This document shows, piece by piece, positions 9,435 through 18,678 of a stretch of 64,000 nt of DNA. The notes below the pieces were generated by a model. The model did not search any database. It was not told the origin of the DNA and saw only the letters and a list, made by a program, of their open reading frames with translations. The stretch comes from Rhynchopus sp. YZ270_cl-10 (lineage: Eukaryota; Euglenozoa; Diplonemea; Diplonemida; Diplonemidae). The stretch covers positions 682,001 to 746,000 of the forward strand of contig OZ037848.1 in NCBI GenBank assembly GCA_964035575.1. The letters are read 5' to 3'. Position 1 is the first letter of the stretch. Every line of letters begins with the position of its first letter. A program made the position numbers and the translations under genes.

Positions 9435-12272
9435 TCACTTTCTGACCCCCACAGGATGCCCTATGCACGCACCTAGCGAGGGGCTGCCATGTATGGTGCT
9501 GATGAGCTCTGACTTCATCCCATCCGGACTGACCCCTTGGTGCTGCAACAGGTACGTCGAGGTGTTCGCCAGGTCCTCTTGGAAGCTGTACACTGCACGC
9601 GTCTGCCCGGACTCCCAACAGCCCCCTGCGTGCCCCAGCGCAACCGAGCCCACATCACCGCACACCATATACCCCACATCCGTCCCTGTCAGACCTGAGC
9701 AGATGCCAAGCCGGTACGCGATCTCCCTGGCGTCCTTTATGTGCACAACGACACTCACCAATGGGTTGTACAGCGCAACTTCCTCCCTCGCAAGCTGCAG
9801 ATGCGCCTGGTCCACCTGAAGGAACACTTGACCAAACCCCCAACTGTCCTCTAAGGTAGTGAACAGTGCAGACAGCACGACACGAACAACGTCCCGACGG
9901 TACGGCGGCGCAACGCCTTCAAGGTCTTGAGCGCGGCAGCCGAGAGGCGAGAGCGAAACAGAGGTGACCCCCTTCTGGCGGAACGCAGCCATCACAGCGC
10001 GGAAGGTCTGTCCGAGCCGCTGCTTTAAGAAGAACTTTCCGTCATGCCGCCAACGGAGTTCATTTGTATTCGCCGCATTACGTTCGAAGTAGCGGAGGAC
10101 ATCGTGGTCCTTCCCAGCGAGATGTGAAAACTCTGGTGCGCAAGCCGTCACAAAAACAAGGCATTTTCCTTTGCAGTTTTGAATGCGGTTGTCAGGAGAG
10201 GACACCACGAAGTAGCCTTCACTGCGGACACAGCCGAGAGAGGAAAGCTCTGCAAGGGAATACTCGAGAGCAGCGTCAAAGGCCTCGCGGTCGTTGTAGT
10301 CGTTCATATCTTTGCGGATGGAGACGATCTCGCGTTGTAGCTGTTGCGCTGCGAGGAGAACAGTTTTCCAGTCGGATGTGATGTCTGCCACCTTCTCTGC
10401 GTACCAGAGCAGGTCCTGTGAAGGTGTGCCTGCCGCTTCCTCTTTGTTCACCTGCTTCTCAACAGCTTTGATCAGGTGCATTGTCAACATCCCGTCATGG
10501 TTCATGCACTCCTTCAAGCTATACCGCGATGTTAACAAAACATAGCTCGCAAAGCCTGCCTTCGCGTATCTCTGCACAACCCTTCGTACCGAAGCCAACG
10601 CACGGCTCTGAGTAATATACGTTCTAGTGTCCACCAGACCCATGCAAGCATCCACCGGGACCTGAAAGCTCAAATCCCCATACAACGTTTTCAGCTGTGG
10701 ATACACCTTCGCCGATATCTGCAATGCCACCGAAGCAACCCCTGCGGGGAAGGGTGCTTTCAATGCGACTTCTGGGGTAAGCCATTTCCATAGCGCGCTT
10801 CGTGTGTCATCACGACCTGCCCATTTTGTTAAATAAACACCGAGGCGTGAGGTTTTGGCTGGGGGCTTATGTTCGGTGAAATTCTCGAGACCTTGCATGA
10901 CTTCAACTAACTTCATATCTTTCATGGAGACTGTGAAGTATTCCAATGCGAATGTGGTGAGGAATAGGTCGCGTACATATCCTTTGGGGGCTTGGCGTTC
11001 TGGGCGGGAGGATTTTGTGGCTTTGGCGGCGTTACTGTTGCCGAAAGTTTTGGAAAAAGCGGTTGCAACGGTGGGAGACGCGATGGCAGGGGTGGCCGGC
11101 TCGCTTTGTGTTATAGAAGGCTCTCTTTCTACACCGTCATCTTCTGCAATATCTTCGTCTTTAGGGTGAAAGAGGCGTGGTATTCTTGCCACTGCAAAAT
11201 CATCTCTCTCGAGGTCTACCAAGGTTCCGTCGGCATTTACTGCGGGAGAGACGTCGATAGGTGCCTTCCCCCTGGCCGCAGCAAACTTGATCATTCTCTG
11301 CACCGGAGGAGCAAAGACTATCCCCGAGAGGGTCGTCACCTTCACACCATGCTTCGCCAGAAGGCTCACTGCGTTGTTTGTTGCGGTGTCGTCATCGAGC
11401 GCTGCCTCACTGCTTACCGCATCTGCAACAATATAAACATCCGTCGACAACCCCTGCATTATCGCGACCAACGCAGTATCAAGCACATCCTCCTCCAAAG
11501 ACAGTCCTACTATAAACATTCGTCGAATCTGCTGTACCTTCTTTCCCCCAAAGGAGTTGTTTAGTGCTGTAATAAATGGGATGGGACCGACAGAGTGGCC
11601 ACCAACGTCGGTATGTGGTTGTAATGTCATTGCGTCTGGCGGTGCATCGACGTTGGAGACATACAAAGCAGATGGGGTGTCTACAGCAGCTGTAGGAGCT
11701 GCGATGCATCCGGTTTGTGGGAGAAGTCTGTTTAGTACTCTGCTTTCGTCACGTTCTCTGTCAAATCCCGAAGCGTGCAACGCTGCCATCACCTCAGCCG
11801 TATAAGGAAACGCCGAAGGCGAATGAATCAATTCATGAAAACTCTTAAACCCCGCCACCACCCTCCTTGGCACCACCGCCTTTAAATGACTCAACGCCCC
11901 TGAAACTTCCCATTGCATATCAGCGCCACTACTCCCACCAATGCAAAATTGCTGTTTTTTGGGCAAACCTGGTCGGTGTGCAAAGAGACAGTGATCGGAG
12001 GGGATATAGTCTCGGGTGAAGCCGAGAACCCATTTTCCGTCCACCCGCGACTCCAAACAGCGTATGATACGTGAAACGGCGTGGGCACAGAGGTCGCCCC
12101 CTTGGGTAGGGCGTGCGCCTGAGAGCATGTAGTCGCGTTGCATGCCGACGACGATGAGGCAGTCGCCATCCTTTCCGATCTGCCCACCAAGTGGTGCATC
12201 TCGGCATTCAACTCCTTCATTAGCGAATTTGGCGAGAAGGTCAGCGGGGTTCATGGCAGGAGAGGGGGGCAA
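9435..12272 (-). CDS. Isochorismatase/nicotinamidase-like fusion protein, probably inactive N-domain
   Basis: 945 residues in one exon. Residues about 35-335 follow the isochorismatase-hydrolase pattern: DCLIVVGMQRDYM at 37-49, FTRDYIPSDHCLF at 85-97, a VVAGFK...SPSAF segment, and VGLSLEEDVLDTALVAIMQG with DVYIVADAV after it. Active nicotinamidases have Asp in the first motif (VDMQxD), Lys before Gly in the third and Cys in the fourth. Here these positions read Gly43, Ala and Asp, so the catalytic triad appears lost, which suggests a binding or structural role. The remainder (about 420-945) is unrecognised. A stretch VTSVSLSPLGCRAQDLEG near residue 775 faintly recalls a macro domain but is not convincing. 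An alternative start is Met7 (12254). The gene stands alone with a C-rich leader. Confidence 0.6.
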   Translation of the reverse strand: MPPSPAMNPADLLAKFANEGVECRDAPLGGQIGKDGDCLIVVGMQRDYMLSGARPTQGGDLCAHAVSRIIRCLESRVDGKWVLGFTRDYIPSDHCLFAHRPGLPKKQQFCIGGSSGADMQWEVSGALSHLKAVVPRRVVAGFKSFHELIHSPSAFPYTAEVMAALHASGFDRERDESRVLNRLLPQTGCIAAPTAAVDTPSALYVSNVDAPPDAMTLQPHTDVGGHSVGPIPFITALNNSFGGKKVQQIRRMFIVGLSLEEDVLDTALVAIMQGLSTDVYIVADAVSSEAALDDDTATNNAVSLLAKHGVKVTTLSGIVFAPPVQRMIKFAAARGKAPIDVSPAVNADGTLVDLERDDFAVARIPRLFHPKDEDIAEDDGVEREPSITQSEPATPAIASPTVATAFSKTFGNSNAAKATKSSRPERQAPKGYVRDLFLTTFALEYFTVSMKDMKLVEVMQGLENFTEHKPPAKTSRLGVYLTKWAGRDDTRSALWKWLTPEVALKAPFPAGVASVALQISAKVYPQLKTLYGDLSFQVPVDACMGLVDTRTYITQSRALASVRRVVQRYAKAGFASYVLLTSRYSLKECMNHDGMLTMHLIKAVEKQVNKEEAAGTPSQDLLWYAEKVADITSDWKTVLLAAQQLQREIVSIRKDMNDYNDREAFDAALEYSLAELSSLGCVRSEGYFVVSSPDNRIQNCKGKCLVFVTACAPEFSHLAGKDHDVLRYFERNAANTNELRWRHDGKFFLKQRLGQTFRAVMAAFRQKGVTSVSLSPLGCRAQDLEGVAPPYRRDVVRVVLSALFTTLEDSWGFGQVFLQVDQAHLQLAREEVALYNPLVSVVVHIKDAREIAYRLGICSGLTGTDVGYMVCGDVGSVALGHAGGCWESGQTRAVYSFQEDLANTSTYLLQHQGVSPDGMKSELISTIHGSPSLGACIGHPVGVRK

Positions 12273-12324
12273 GGGGGGAAGGTGGGGGAGAGGAGTGTGT
12301 GAGAGAGTGAGGGGAGGGGGGGTT
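12256..12324 (-). promoter_or_regulatory. Pyrimidine-rich leader upstream of a start codon
   Basis: On the coding strand this is a continuous C/T-rich tract ending within a few bases of the isochorismatase-like ATG. Similar tracts precede several other genes here, so it may be a core promoter or leader feature. Confidence 0.4.
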
Positions 12325-13220
12325 TAAGAGAGGTGAGGGAGGATTGAGAACGCTATGCAAGCATGTTTGAGGGGATTGGGGGGGGAAAGGGGTCTGTGGT
12401 GGTTGAAATACAAAACAAAAAAAAAAGGCCTTCTCGTTGATGGTCACCCTAAGGTCAAATGGTCTTGATGACAATCGGGAGCGTAACAACAAAGTTTGAC
12501 TTGAAATACAACAGCCCGCTCGTGACAGTGTACCTTGGTGCATAACCGGTGTACACCAAACCATGCGGTTCTACGTCCATTTCGTGGTTTGCATCTGAAA
12601 AAAAGTCGTAAAGTTGTACCAAGAAGAGGATCGAGGGGTGGGGAGCTGCTGTTAGTATTTTTTTTGTCAAAATGTTCATATAGCAAGCATCTTCTGCACA
12701 CACAAAAAACACAATCATTCTGAGCTACGGAAGTCTCCCAGAAAGAAATGTTGTGATGTGCTTCGCAAAAAAAATCTTGACACCTTTTTCTTCTTTCTGT
12801 TTGCCTCTCTCTCTCTCTTTCCTCCCGTTTTTGCGATATATTCTTGCTTTTTTCTTTTTATGTGTGTGTTGGTACATGGGTTTCCCTCTCGCTCTTGAAA
12901 TACAAACGTAAATACGGGTAGTTTTTCTATTCTTTTGTCTTCTTTCCTTTGAGATCTGTATCGGCCCTTCAAAGACCAATTTTTTGTGTAAATTTTCAAA
13001 ATAATAAAATAATAAAATAATAAAATAAAAACAAAAGCGGACGAGGAGAAGAAGGGTTGGTAATGAAACCAAACCGTGGTTTCAAAATTAGACGACACGC
13101 AATTAAAACAATTGCAAGCACTCTTTGTGGAGTATGAATAGAGTTTCGCCACCATTAGCAAAGGGTAAACTACAGAATTGATGGTGCAAATCGGGTTTAA
13201 AGACCTGAAGCTGGAGCTAT
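12325..13220. other. Intergenic, low-complexity
   Basis: Apart from the family A copy at 12496-12598 and a partial one near 12405, the region is AT-rich. It includes an ATAAA-type short tandem run at about 13000-13030. The long minus-strand frame from 13245 downwards is low in complexity and is not supported as a gene. Confidence 0.4.
12496..12598 (+). repeat. Family A repeat copy
   Basis: Complete from TTGACTTGAAATACAACAGC to GGTTTGCATCTGAA, including CATGCGGTTCTACGTCCATT. Confidence 0.7.
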
Positions 13221-13560
13221 GGTGAAGAAGTACGCGAACCTGCACAAGTGCGGGACAAGCTGATCCAGCCAGTCGATATTATAGGTCATCTGAACCAAGA
13301 CGACGCAGTCAACCAGTCAGTTTTGGAAAAAGTACCCAAGTAGGCAGTACTGAAGGAAGTAACGGACGTCGAGCATCGTTGAATTGAGATGATCAGAAAT
13401 GGCTCTTTGCTTTATTTAGACAAGGATGCTTCCAAGGAGAACGAGGCGAAGACAGATCGCAGTTGCATCCGGTCTGGATTTCCTCACGTGCAGCATGGGC
13501 ATTGAAGAGAGTTTGGATCAGATGAGAGTTTCCCTCGTAGTTATGAAATATTGAATGTCC
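13220..13560 (+). pseudogene. Interrupted coding-like patch, unrecognised
   Basis: The plus strand shows about 110 codons with a protein-like composition broken into several open pieces, for example EEVREPAQVRDKLIQPVDII and IEMIRNGSLLYLDKDASKEN. I do not recognise the family. It may be a decayed gene or element fragment, or chance. Confidence 0.3.
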
Positions 13561-13811
13561 CCTCTTTTTGGAGGTGGCTCAGCACGTGAGGCTTTGGACA
13601 CCTTTCAATTTTCCTTTTTTCTTTCATATAAGCTTGCTTTATCTTTCGTGTGTGATTGCGGTTTCCGTGCGCATTGCCCTATTCCCTCCCTTGTCATATG
13701 ATTCCTTCTCCACTTCCCCCACCTACCCTCTCCTTGAACTGTTCGTAAGAAAAAAAAATCGTAAAAAAAAGCCTCCCTCTCCTCTTCACCCTTTACTCCT
13801 CTCTCTCTCTC

Positions 13812-16160
13812 TCACTTCGACACTACTACCGCATCCCCTGTCAGACGCAGCTCTGCGACGGATGGTGTGCCCTCCGCACTGCCTTCAACACCAAACGATA
13901 CGTTGAATGCCCCAGGCAGAACACGCCGTGTTCCTTCTGGATCTGTCACCAGAAGCGCCTCGACGGGCACACTGAACAGCACCGTAGTCGCCTCTCCTGG
14001 TGCCAGGTGCACCCTCGCAAAGTCGAATAGCTGCTTCATCGCTGCGTCACCATGCCCAGCCTGCCCTCTGTCCGCAGACGCAACAAAACCCAACACCACC
14101 ACATCTGAAGCACGGTCTCCGGTGTTCGTCACTTTCACCTCATACTCCCCACCACCCTGGACAGCTGCATCACCTACCGTACGCTCTGTGGATGCGGTCT
14201 GAACCTTAAAGCTAAACGTCGTGTACGCCAAGCCAAAGCCAAACTCATGAATAGGAGTGTCCTGGTAATAACGGTAGGTAATGCCACGGCCAAATCGCAT
14301 TCCCATATCACTGATGTTCCGGGTGGACACAAAGTCTTCTGGGTATGTTGTCGTCGTGAGACGCCCTGCGGGAAGACGCCCGATGCCAAAGATTGCGTCG
14401 AATATTGCTTGCCCACCAAGCTCCCCTGGGTAGTGTGCGTCAAGGATTGCAGGGACGTTCGCTTCCGTCCATTCCATGGAGAGTTGTAAGGCGTGCACTA
14501 AGACAACCACTGTGTTTTTATTCGCAGCGTAGACGCGCTTGATGAGCTCCTCCTGTTGTCCTGGTAGGGTAATGATGTGGCGATCCCATCCTTCATCCTC
14601 GCGAGCCTCAGAGCTAATGTTTGTCATCATCCCCGGGGTCAACCCGACCAATACAATCGCAACGTCTGCCGCCTTCGCCGCCGCCTCCGCAGCAGCAAAC
14701 CCAGAATCATTCAAACACGACATATCCGACTGTGGATCTTCTTCCCCATCAGACCCAACACACCCCGGCGCAGAGACCACCTGAACACCCTCTCTCTTAA
14801 AGACCATCCACGGGGAGGTGCTGTTCACAATTTTGTTGCACCGTGTGGGTCCGTGGTAGTTTGATAGCATCTCCTGGGTGGAGTTGATGTGTGGGCCTAC
14901 CAAAGCGATGGTTTTGTTCTTAAGAAAGGCGTCTTTGTTGAGGGGGAGGAGTGAGGCGGAGTTTTTGAGAAGAACCATGGCCTGCTTTGCAGCGTCGAGG
15001 GCGAGCGCTCTGTGTGTGGGGCTGTCGACCAACTCCTTTCCATATTCTTCGTATGGGACATCGTCTGTCAAAAGACCCAACTCAAATGCTTTCGTCCAGA
15101 CACGAATAATCGCGTTGTCCAGCTCAGATTCACCTAGCGCGCCGGTCTTCACAGCGTCCTCCAGGTATGTCTGATAGAATTGTCCGCAGTTAAAGTCGGT
15201 CCCCGCACGGATTGCGACTGCGGCCTGCTGATATTTGGATCCATTATAATTTCTCTCAATATAGCTGTTAAACGCTGGGTCGTTTATCGCACTGCAGTCG
15301 GAGGTGATGAAACCGGAGAACCCCCATTGGGAGCGCAGAATCTCATCCATTTGAGGGTTCCCACAGGAGGGCACCCCGTTCACTGCATTATAGCTACACA
15401 TAATACTGTGCACCCCAGCACGCTCCACGGCAGCTCTCCAAGCAGGCCAAAAGTACTCCACTTGGTCCTGCATGGACAGCACCGCGTTGAAGGCGCCCCT
15501 ATTGCACGACCCACCATAGCTCGGATCGCACCCATAGCAGGTCTCGCAGGAGTAGTCTTGGAAGTGTTTCGCCGTCGCAACTGCCTTTAAAAACTTCTTG
15601 GATTCCTCAGGTCTCCCCTCCTGAAATGCCTTGATGAAGGACACAGCGTACTCACCGTTCAAATAGGGGTCTTCAGAGGGGACCTCTTGGGAACGTCCCC
15701 AGCGTGGATCTCTGGCGAGGTTGATGTCGGGGGACCAGAAGGCGGTGCCCGCTAGGCCTTGGTTGGCTAAGGCGCGGGATTCAGTGGACACAGTAGAACC
15801 GACAGCCTGCCAAAGAGAGCGGTTAAAGGAGCAGGCCATCTGCAGGGCGTGCGGAAAGGAGGTGGCACAACCTGTGTTGGGGCCGCCGAATTCTGTGAAG
15901 TTCGTTGTGGCCCCGCATTCGCTCATGACACCGTGCAGTGCTTCTCCAAAGCGGAACTGTGGAACCCCTAGCCTTGCGCATCCTTGATTGTTTTGATTCA
16001 GCATCTGCGCCTTCTCCGTTAGGTTCATATGCGCGACCATATCTGCTGCACGCACTGCAGCTGTCTTAGAAGCGTTGCAATACTGATAAGACGAGAACGG
16101 CGCCTCACGACACTTCCCTGCATCCGTGAAAATAAGGCCTGTTAGGAGCACTGCATACAT
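13812..16160 (-). CDS. Glycoside hydrolase family 3, beta-xylosidase-like, secreted
   Basis: A 782-residue exo-acting glycosidase resembling plant and fungal beta-D-xylosidases of GH3. It probably releases xylose or related sugars outside the cell or in the lysosome. Residues 1-15 (MYAVLLTGLIFTDAG) form a short signal peptide, which is why the start at 16160 is preferred to the longer frame opening at 16337. The N-terminal barrel carries AFWSPDINLARDPRWGRSQE at about 140-159, KHF at about 198-200 and the nucleophile motif GFITSDCSAIN with Asp288. The second alpha/beta domain (VLLKNSASLLPL, then the KTIALVGP stretch) and a C-terminal fibronectin-III-like domain (GEYEVKVTNTGDRASDVVVL) complete the usual order. 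Many cysteines and N-glycosylation sites fit secretion. No intron is evident and the length is normal for the family. Confidence 0.9.
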   Translation of the reverse strand: MYAVLLTGLIFTDAGKCREAPFSSYQYCNASKTAAVRAADMVAHMNLTEKAQMLNQNNQGCARLGVPQFRFGEALHGVMSECGATTNFTEFGGPNTGCATSFPHALQMACSFNRSLWQAVGSTVSTESRALANQGLAGTAFWSPDINLARDPRWGRSQEVPSEDPYLNGEYAVSFIKAFQEGRPEESKKFLKAVATAKHFQDYSCETCYGCDPSYGGSCNRGAFNAVLSMQDQVEYFWPAWRAAVERAGVHSIMCSYNAVNGVPSCGNPQMDEILRSQWGFSGFITSDCSAINDPAFNSYIERNYNGSKYQQAAVAIRAGTDFNCGQFYQTYLEDAVKTGALGESELDNAIIRVWTKAFELGLLTDDVPYEEYGKELVDSPTHRALALDAAKQAMVLLKNSASLLPLNKDAFLKNKTIALVGPHINSTQEMLSNYHGPTRCNKIVNSTSPWMVFKREGVQVVSAPGCVGSDGEEDPQSDMSCLNDSGFAAAEAAAKAADVAIVLVGLTPGMMTNISSEAREDEGWDRHIITLPGQQEELIKRVYAANKNTVVVLVHALQLSMEWTEANVPAILDAHYPGELGGQAIFDAIFGIGRLPAGRLTTTTYPEDFVSTRNISDMGMRFGRGITYRYYQDTPIHEFGFGLAYTTFSFKVQTASTERTVGDAAVQGGGEYEVKVTNTGDRASDVVVLGFVASADRGQAGHGDAAMKQLFDFARVHLAPGEATTVLFSVPVEALLVTDPEGTRRVLPGAFNVSFGVEGSAEGTPSVAELRLTGDAVVVSK

Positions 16161-16740
16161 TGTGTGTGTAAAGAGATCTGAAGGGCGGAGTGGGGACTCT
16201 ACGGGAAAAATCAGGTACAATAGGAGGAGGTGGTGGTGGCTGTATGGTGATAAATTTCCCTTCATATCTACGCAGACAAAGGTACTACGCTGTTTACAGC
16301 GAAGCAGTCCAGGCAGGATACCACCTGCATGCAGCATATGAGGAAGTACGAAGACGAGGAGTCAAACGACGGAAGAGGAGGCTGTGAATTATTTGAGGGT
16401 GAGGGGAGGACGGATCACATCGACTCAAGAGAATGGATACGTTATTGCACGCTATCACCTTGTGTTGATTTTGTGAAAGGAACAAAAAGGGTTGTCCAGG
16501 ATGCCATCGAATCCTCAATGAAAAAAGTTACATCCAAAGTGTTAGCAACAGCTCATATGACAAAGGAAGGGGAGTGTGGGGCTATTTTTGTTTCTTGTAG
16601 TCGGTACAAAGAAAAAGAATCATACACACACAGGGAAGGGTGGTGCATGTGTGATGTGCACCGATTTTTAAAAAAGAATTCTCCAGAAGGTGGGAAAGAA
16701 AGAAGGGGGGGAGAGTAGGGGGGCAGGGGGCGGGGCTGCA
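16161..16740. other. Upstream region of GH3 gene
   Basis: It holds the 5' leader of the GH3 gene. On the plus strand, a 129-codon frame at 16329-16718 looks ordinary in composition but is unrecognised and has no splice or leader support, so it is not called as a gene. Confidence 0.4.
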
Positions 16741-17395
16741 AGTATACGTATTATACGTATAATACGTTACAACGTATATATACGTTCGGCTGGGGGAGGA
16801 AAAAGCTAAATATACGTTACCTATACGTTGCCCTTTGTTGTACTGTACCAGTCCCCTATGCTACGGGGGTTATCCCGGAATAAAGCGCACTTCGAGAACG
16901 GCATCTCCAAGTGCCCGGGTCTCACCCTCCTCTCTCCACAAAAACGGAAGAGGAACACACATAGTGGCTTGAGGAGTTGGGGAGCAGCAGTGCACCAGAA
17001 GAAGGCGAAGACCTCCGCAAAGGGGGCAAAAGAGGTTGTCACCGGGCCTCTTGACGCTCATGTGCAGAGAACAATGATGGGTGCCCACGAAGCTGACCGC
17101 GCGATTGCCTCATGGTTGTTCTACACAGGACAACCCTGGACACCCCCTCTTCTGAGAGGATTCAGGAGATGATCGACACCGTGCGTCGGTTGCCGCCGCA
17201 GGCGGAGTACAAGGTGCCCCGACGGGACAAAGTCTCGGGGGGTTTGCTCGATGACGAGCACCACCGCTTTTTTGCTGTAGGAAATGGGTGCAACGTATAG
17301 ATAGCGTATAACGTATATTTGAACGTATATATACGTAGCGTATATATACGTTCAAAAAGTGCCCGAGGAACGTATATATACAGCCCCGGGCAGGG
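16741..17395 (+). mobile_element. hAT-like transposon fragment with ACGTATA palindromes
   Basis: A coding patch at about 16828-17290 reads, over two frames, AIASWLFYTGQPWTPP then MIDTVRRLPPQAEYKVPRRD and GGLLDDEHHRF. This matches the N-terminal part of hAT (DUF659-type) transposases, where an aromatic-rich 'IA.W.F..G.P' segment is followed by 'Y..PSR..L....L'. The frame changes between the two pieces near 17150-17170, so it is not intact. Both flanks (16741-16830 and 17290-17380) are crowded with ACGTATATATACGT-type palindromes, probably subterminal binding sites. A related, shorter copy lies at the right edge of the window. Confidence 0.65.
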
Positions 17396-17881
17396 GGAAA
17401 CACAAAGAATATAAAAAAGAGGAAGAATGAAGGAGAATTAAGAGATGGGGAAGACGGGGATGGCGTCATGTAAAGAATGCTGCTTTTTGGTGGTGTGGAT
17501 AAACACGACTTTGGCACAGTACTCTTCACTCCTCCGTCTGCCCTCCCCATTTATTTTTTCGTTGCTTTTTGTTGTTTTTTGTGTCAATTATACCAATAGC
17601 ACCCCAAAGTACCCCACCTTGGTGAGCAACTACGTGAGAAAACCCCTGTCTGGTCGTGACAACAGTTTTCGTTATTTTTCTTTATTTTTGAGAGAGAGAA
17701 AAAATGATTGTGTTACCGTTGGTTGTCTTGTGTGTTTGCAACGCTTTTTTTATCTCTCTTCCTTATTAATTTTTTGTCTAAAGGGGAAAGTAGAAATAGC
17801 TGTGCTCTAAAAAAAATATGTCGTCTTTTTTCATTGCGTTTGAAGAGACAGAAAAAGGGAGGAAAGGGAGTGAGAGGATAC

Positions 17882-17936
17882 GAGAAGTTGTAAAGTGCAA
17901 AACGCCTCACCGTACATCGGCGGCCGCAGGGGCACT
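17882..17936 (+). repeat. Family B repeat copy (CACCGTTCATCGG variant)
   Basis: It reads GAAGTTGTAAAGTGCAAAAC, GCCTCACCGTACATCGGCGG, then CCGCAGGGGCAC. CCG and CGG segments pair internally. Confidence 0.65.
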
Positions 17937-18020
17937 AAGAGAAACAACAAAAAGTTTTTTTTTCCTGCAGGATATATCTTAGCCTTTACGTGCTAAGACA
18001 CCTTTTAAAAAGAAAAAAGA

Positions 18021-18058
18021 AATGTGTTGAAAGATGGGCGTGTCTCACACGCACATAT
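18021..18058 (+). repeat. Family E hairpin copy
   Basis: It reads TTGAAAGATGGGCGTGTCTC then ACACGCACATAT. GCGTGT pairs with ACACGC. Family E is described at 41551. Confidence 0.55.
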
Positions 18059-18463
18059 TTGCTTTTTAAAAAAAGGGGGGAAACACACAGAGAAACACAG
18101 CTTCTTTTTAGAAAAGAGTAGGATTTCAGGGAAAAATAATAGAAATCACATTTGTTAAAAAAAAGGGGGCGGAACGCACACACCCTCCTTGCTCCCTAGA
18201 AAGGGAACCTGGGTGGGAAGCTCCAACACCAAAGAGAAAAGAAAGAAAAGAAAAAAAAAAAGGCAATCTTTTTTGAAAAGATGAAATGTGTCCCCAATCT
18301 TTCGTTTCACAAATCATCAAAGTTTCGTTCTCTGTTGCTCTGCGCTCCTCCTGTTAATTATACACGATGACCTCGATACCCTGGTAAACAAGCAAAATTG
18401 TAACATTTTTAACAATCTCGAGCTTTGTTATGCAACAAGTTACAAAGGTAACAAAGGAAAAGA

Positions 18464-18507
18464 AAGGTTTATAAGATGAACCTAAACCTCTCGTACTTAA
18501 GTCACCT
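18464..18507 (+). repeat. Family C hairpin copy
   Basis: It reads GTTTATAAGATGAACCTAAA then CCTCTCGTACTTAAGTCACC. It lies just beyond the 3' end of MNS1. Family C is described at 40986. Confidence 0.75.
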
Positions 18508-18678
18508 CAGCAAAAAGCTTGTTTTGCTACCAGGGAAACAAGTCCACCGTCCCACATACCCCCCAAAAAAACGCACCTTCCCCATTTTTTTGGGGAGGGA
18601 AACAAAAAACACAATTTTTTCCCCTCTCGATAGTTCTCTCTCTTTCTGCCACAGCTCGCCTGCTTTCTGGTGTCGCAA

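Larger units (their letters stand above)
17396..18463. other. Gene-free AT-rich stretch
   Basis: Contains a family B copy (17882-17936) and a family E-like hairpin (18021-18058). The rest is homopolymer-rich with no supported gene. Confidence 0.5.

Noticed and set aside
13060-13250. Minus-strand segment resembling a reverse-transcriptase palm motif (INSVVYPLLMV)
   Set aside because: The likeness covers only about a dozen residues, lacks the catalytic YxDD region and has no flanking retroelement features.
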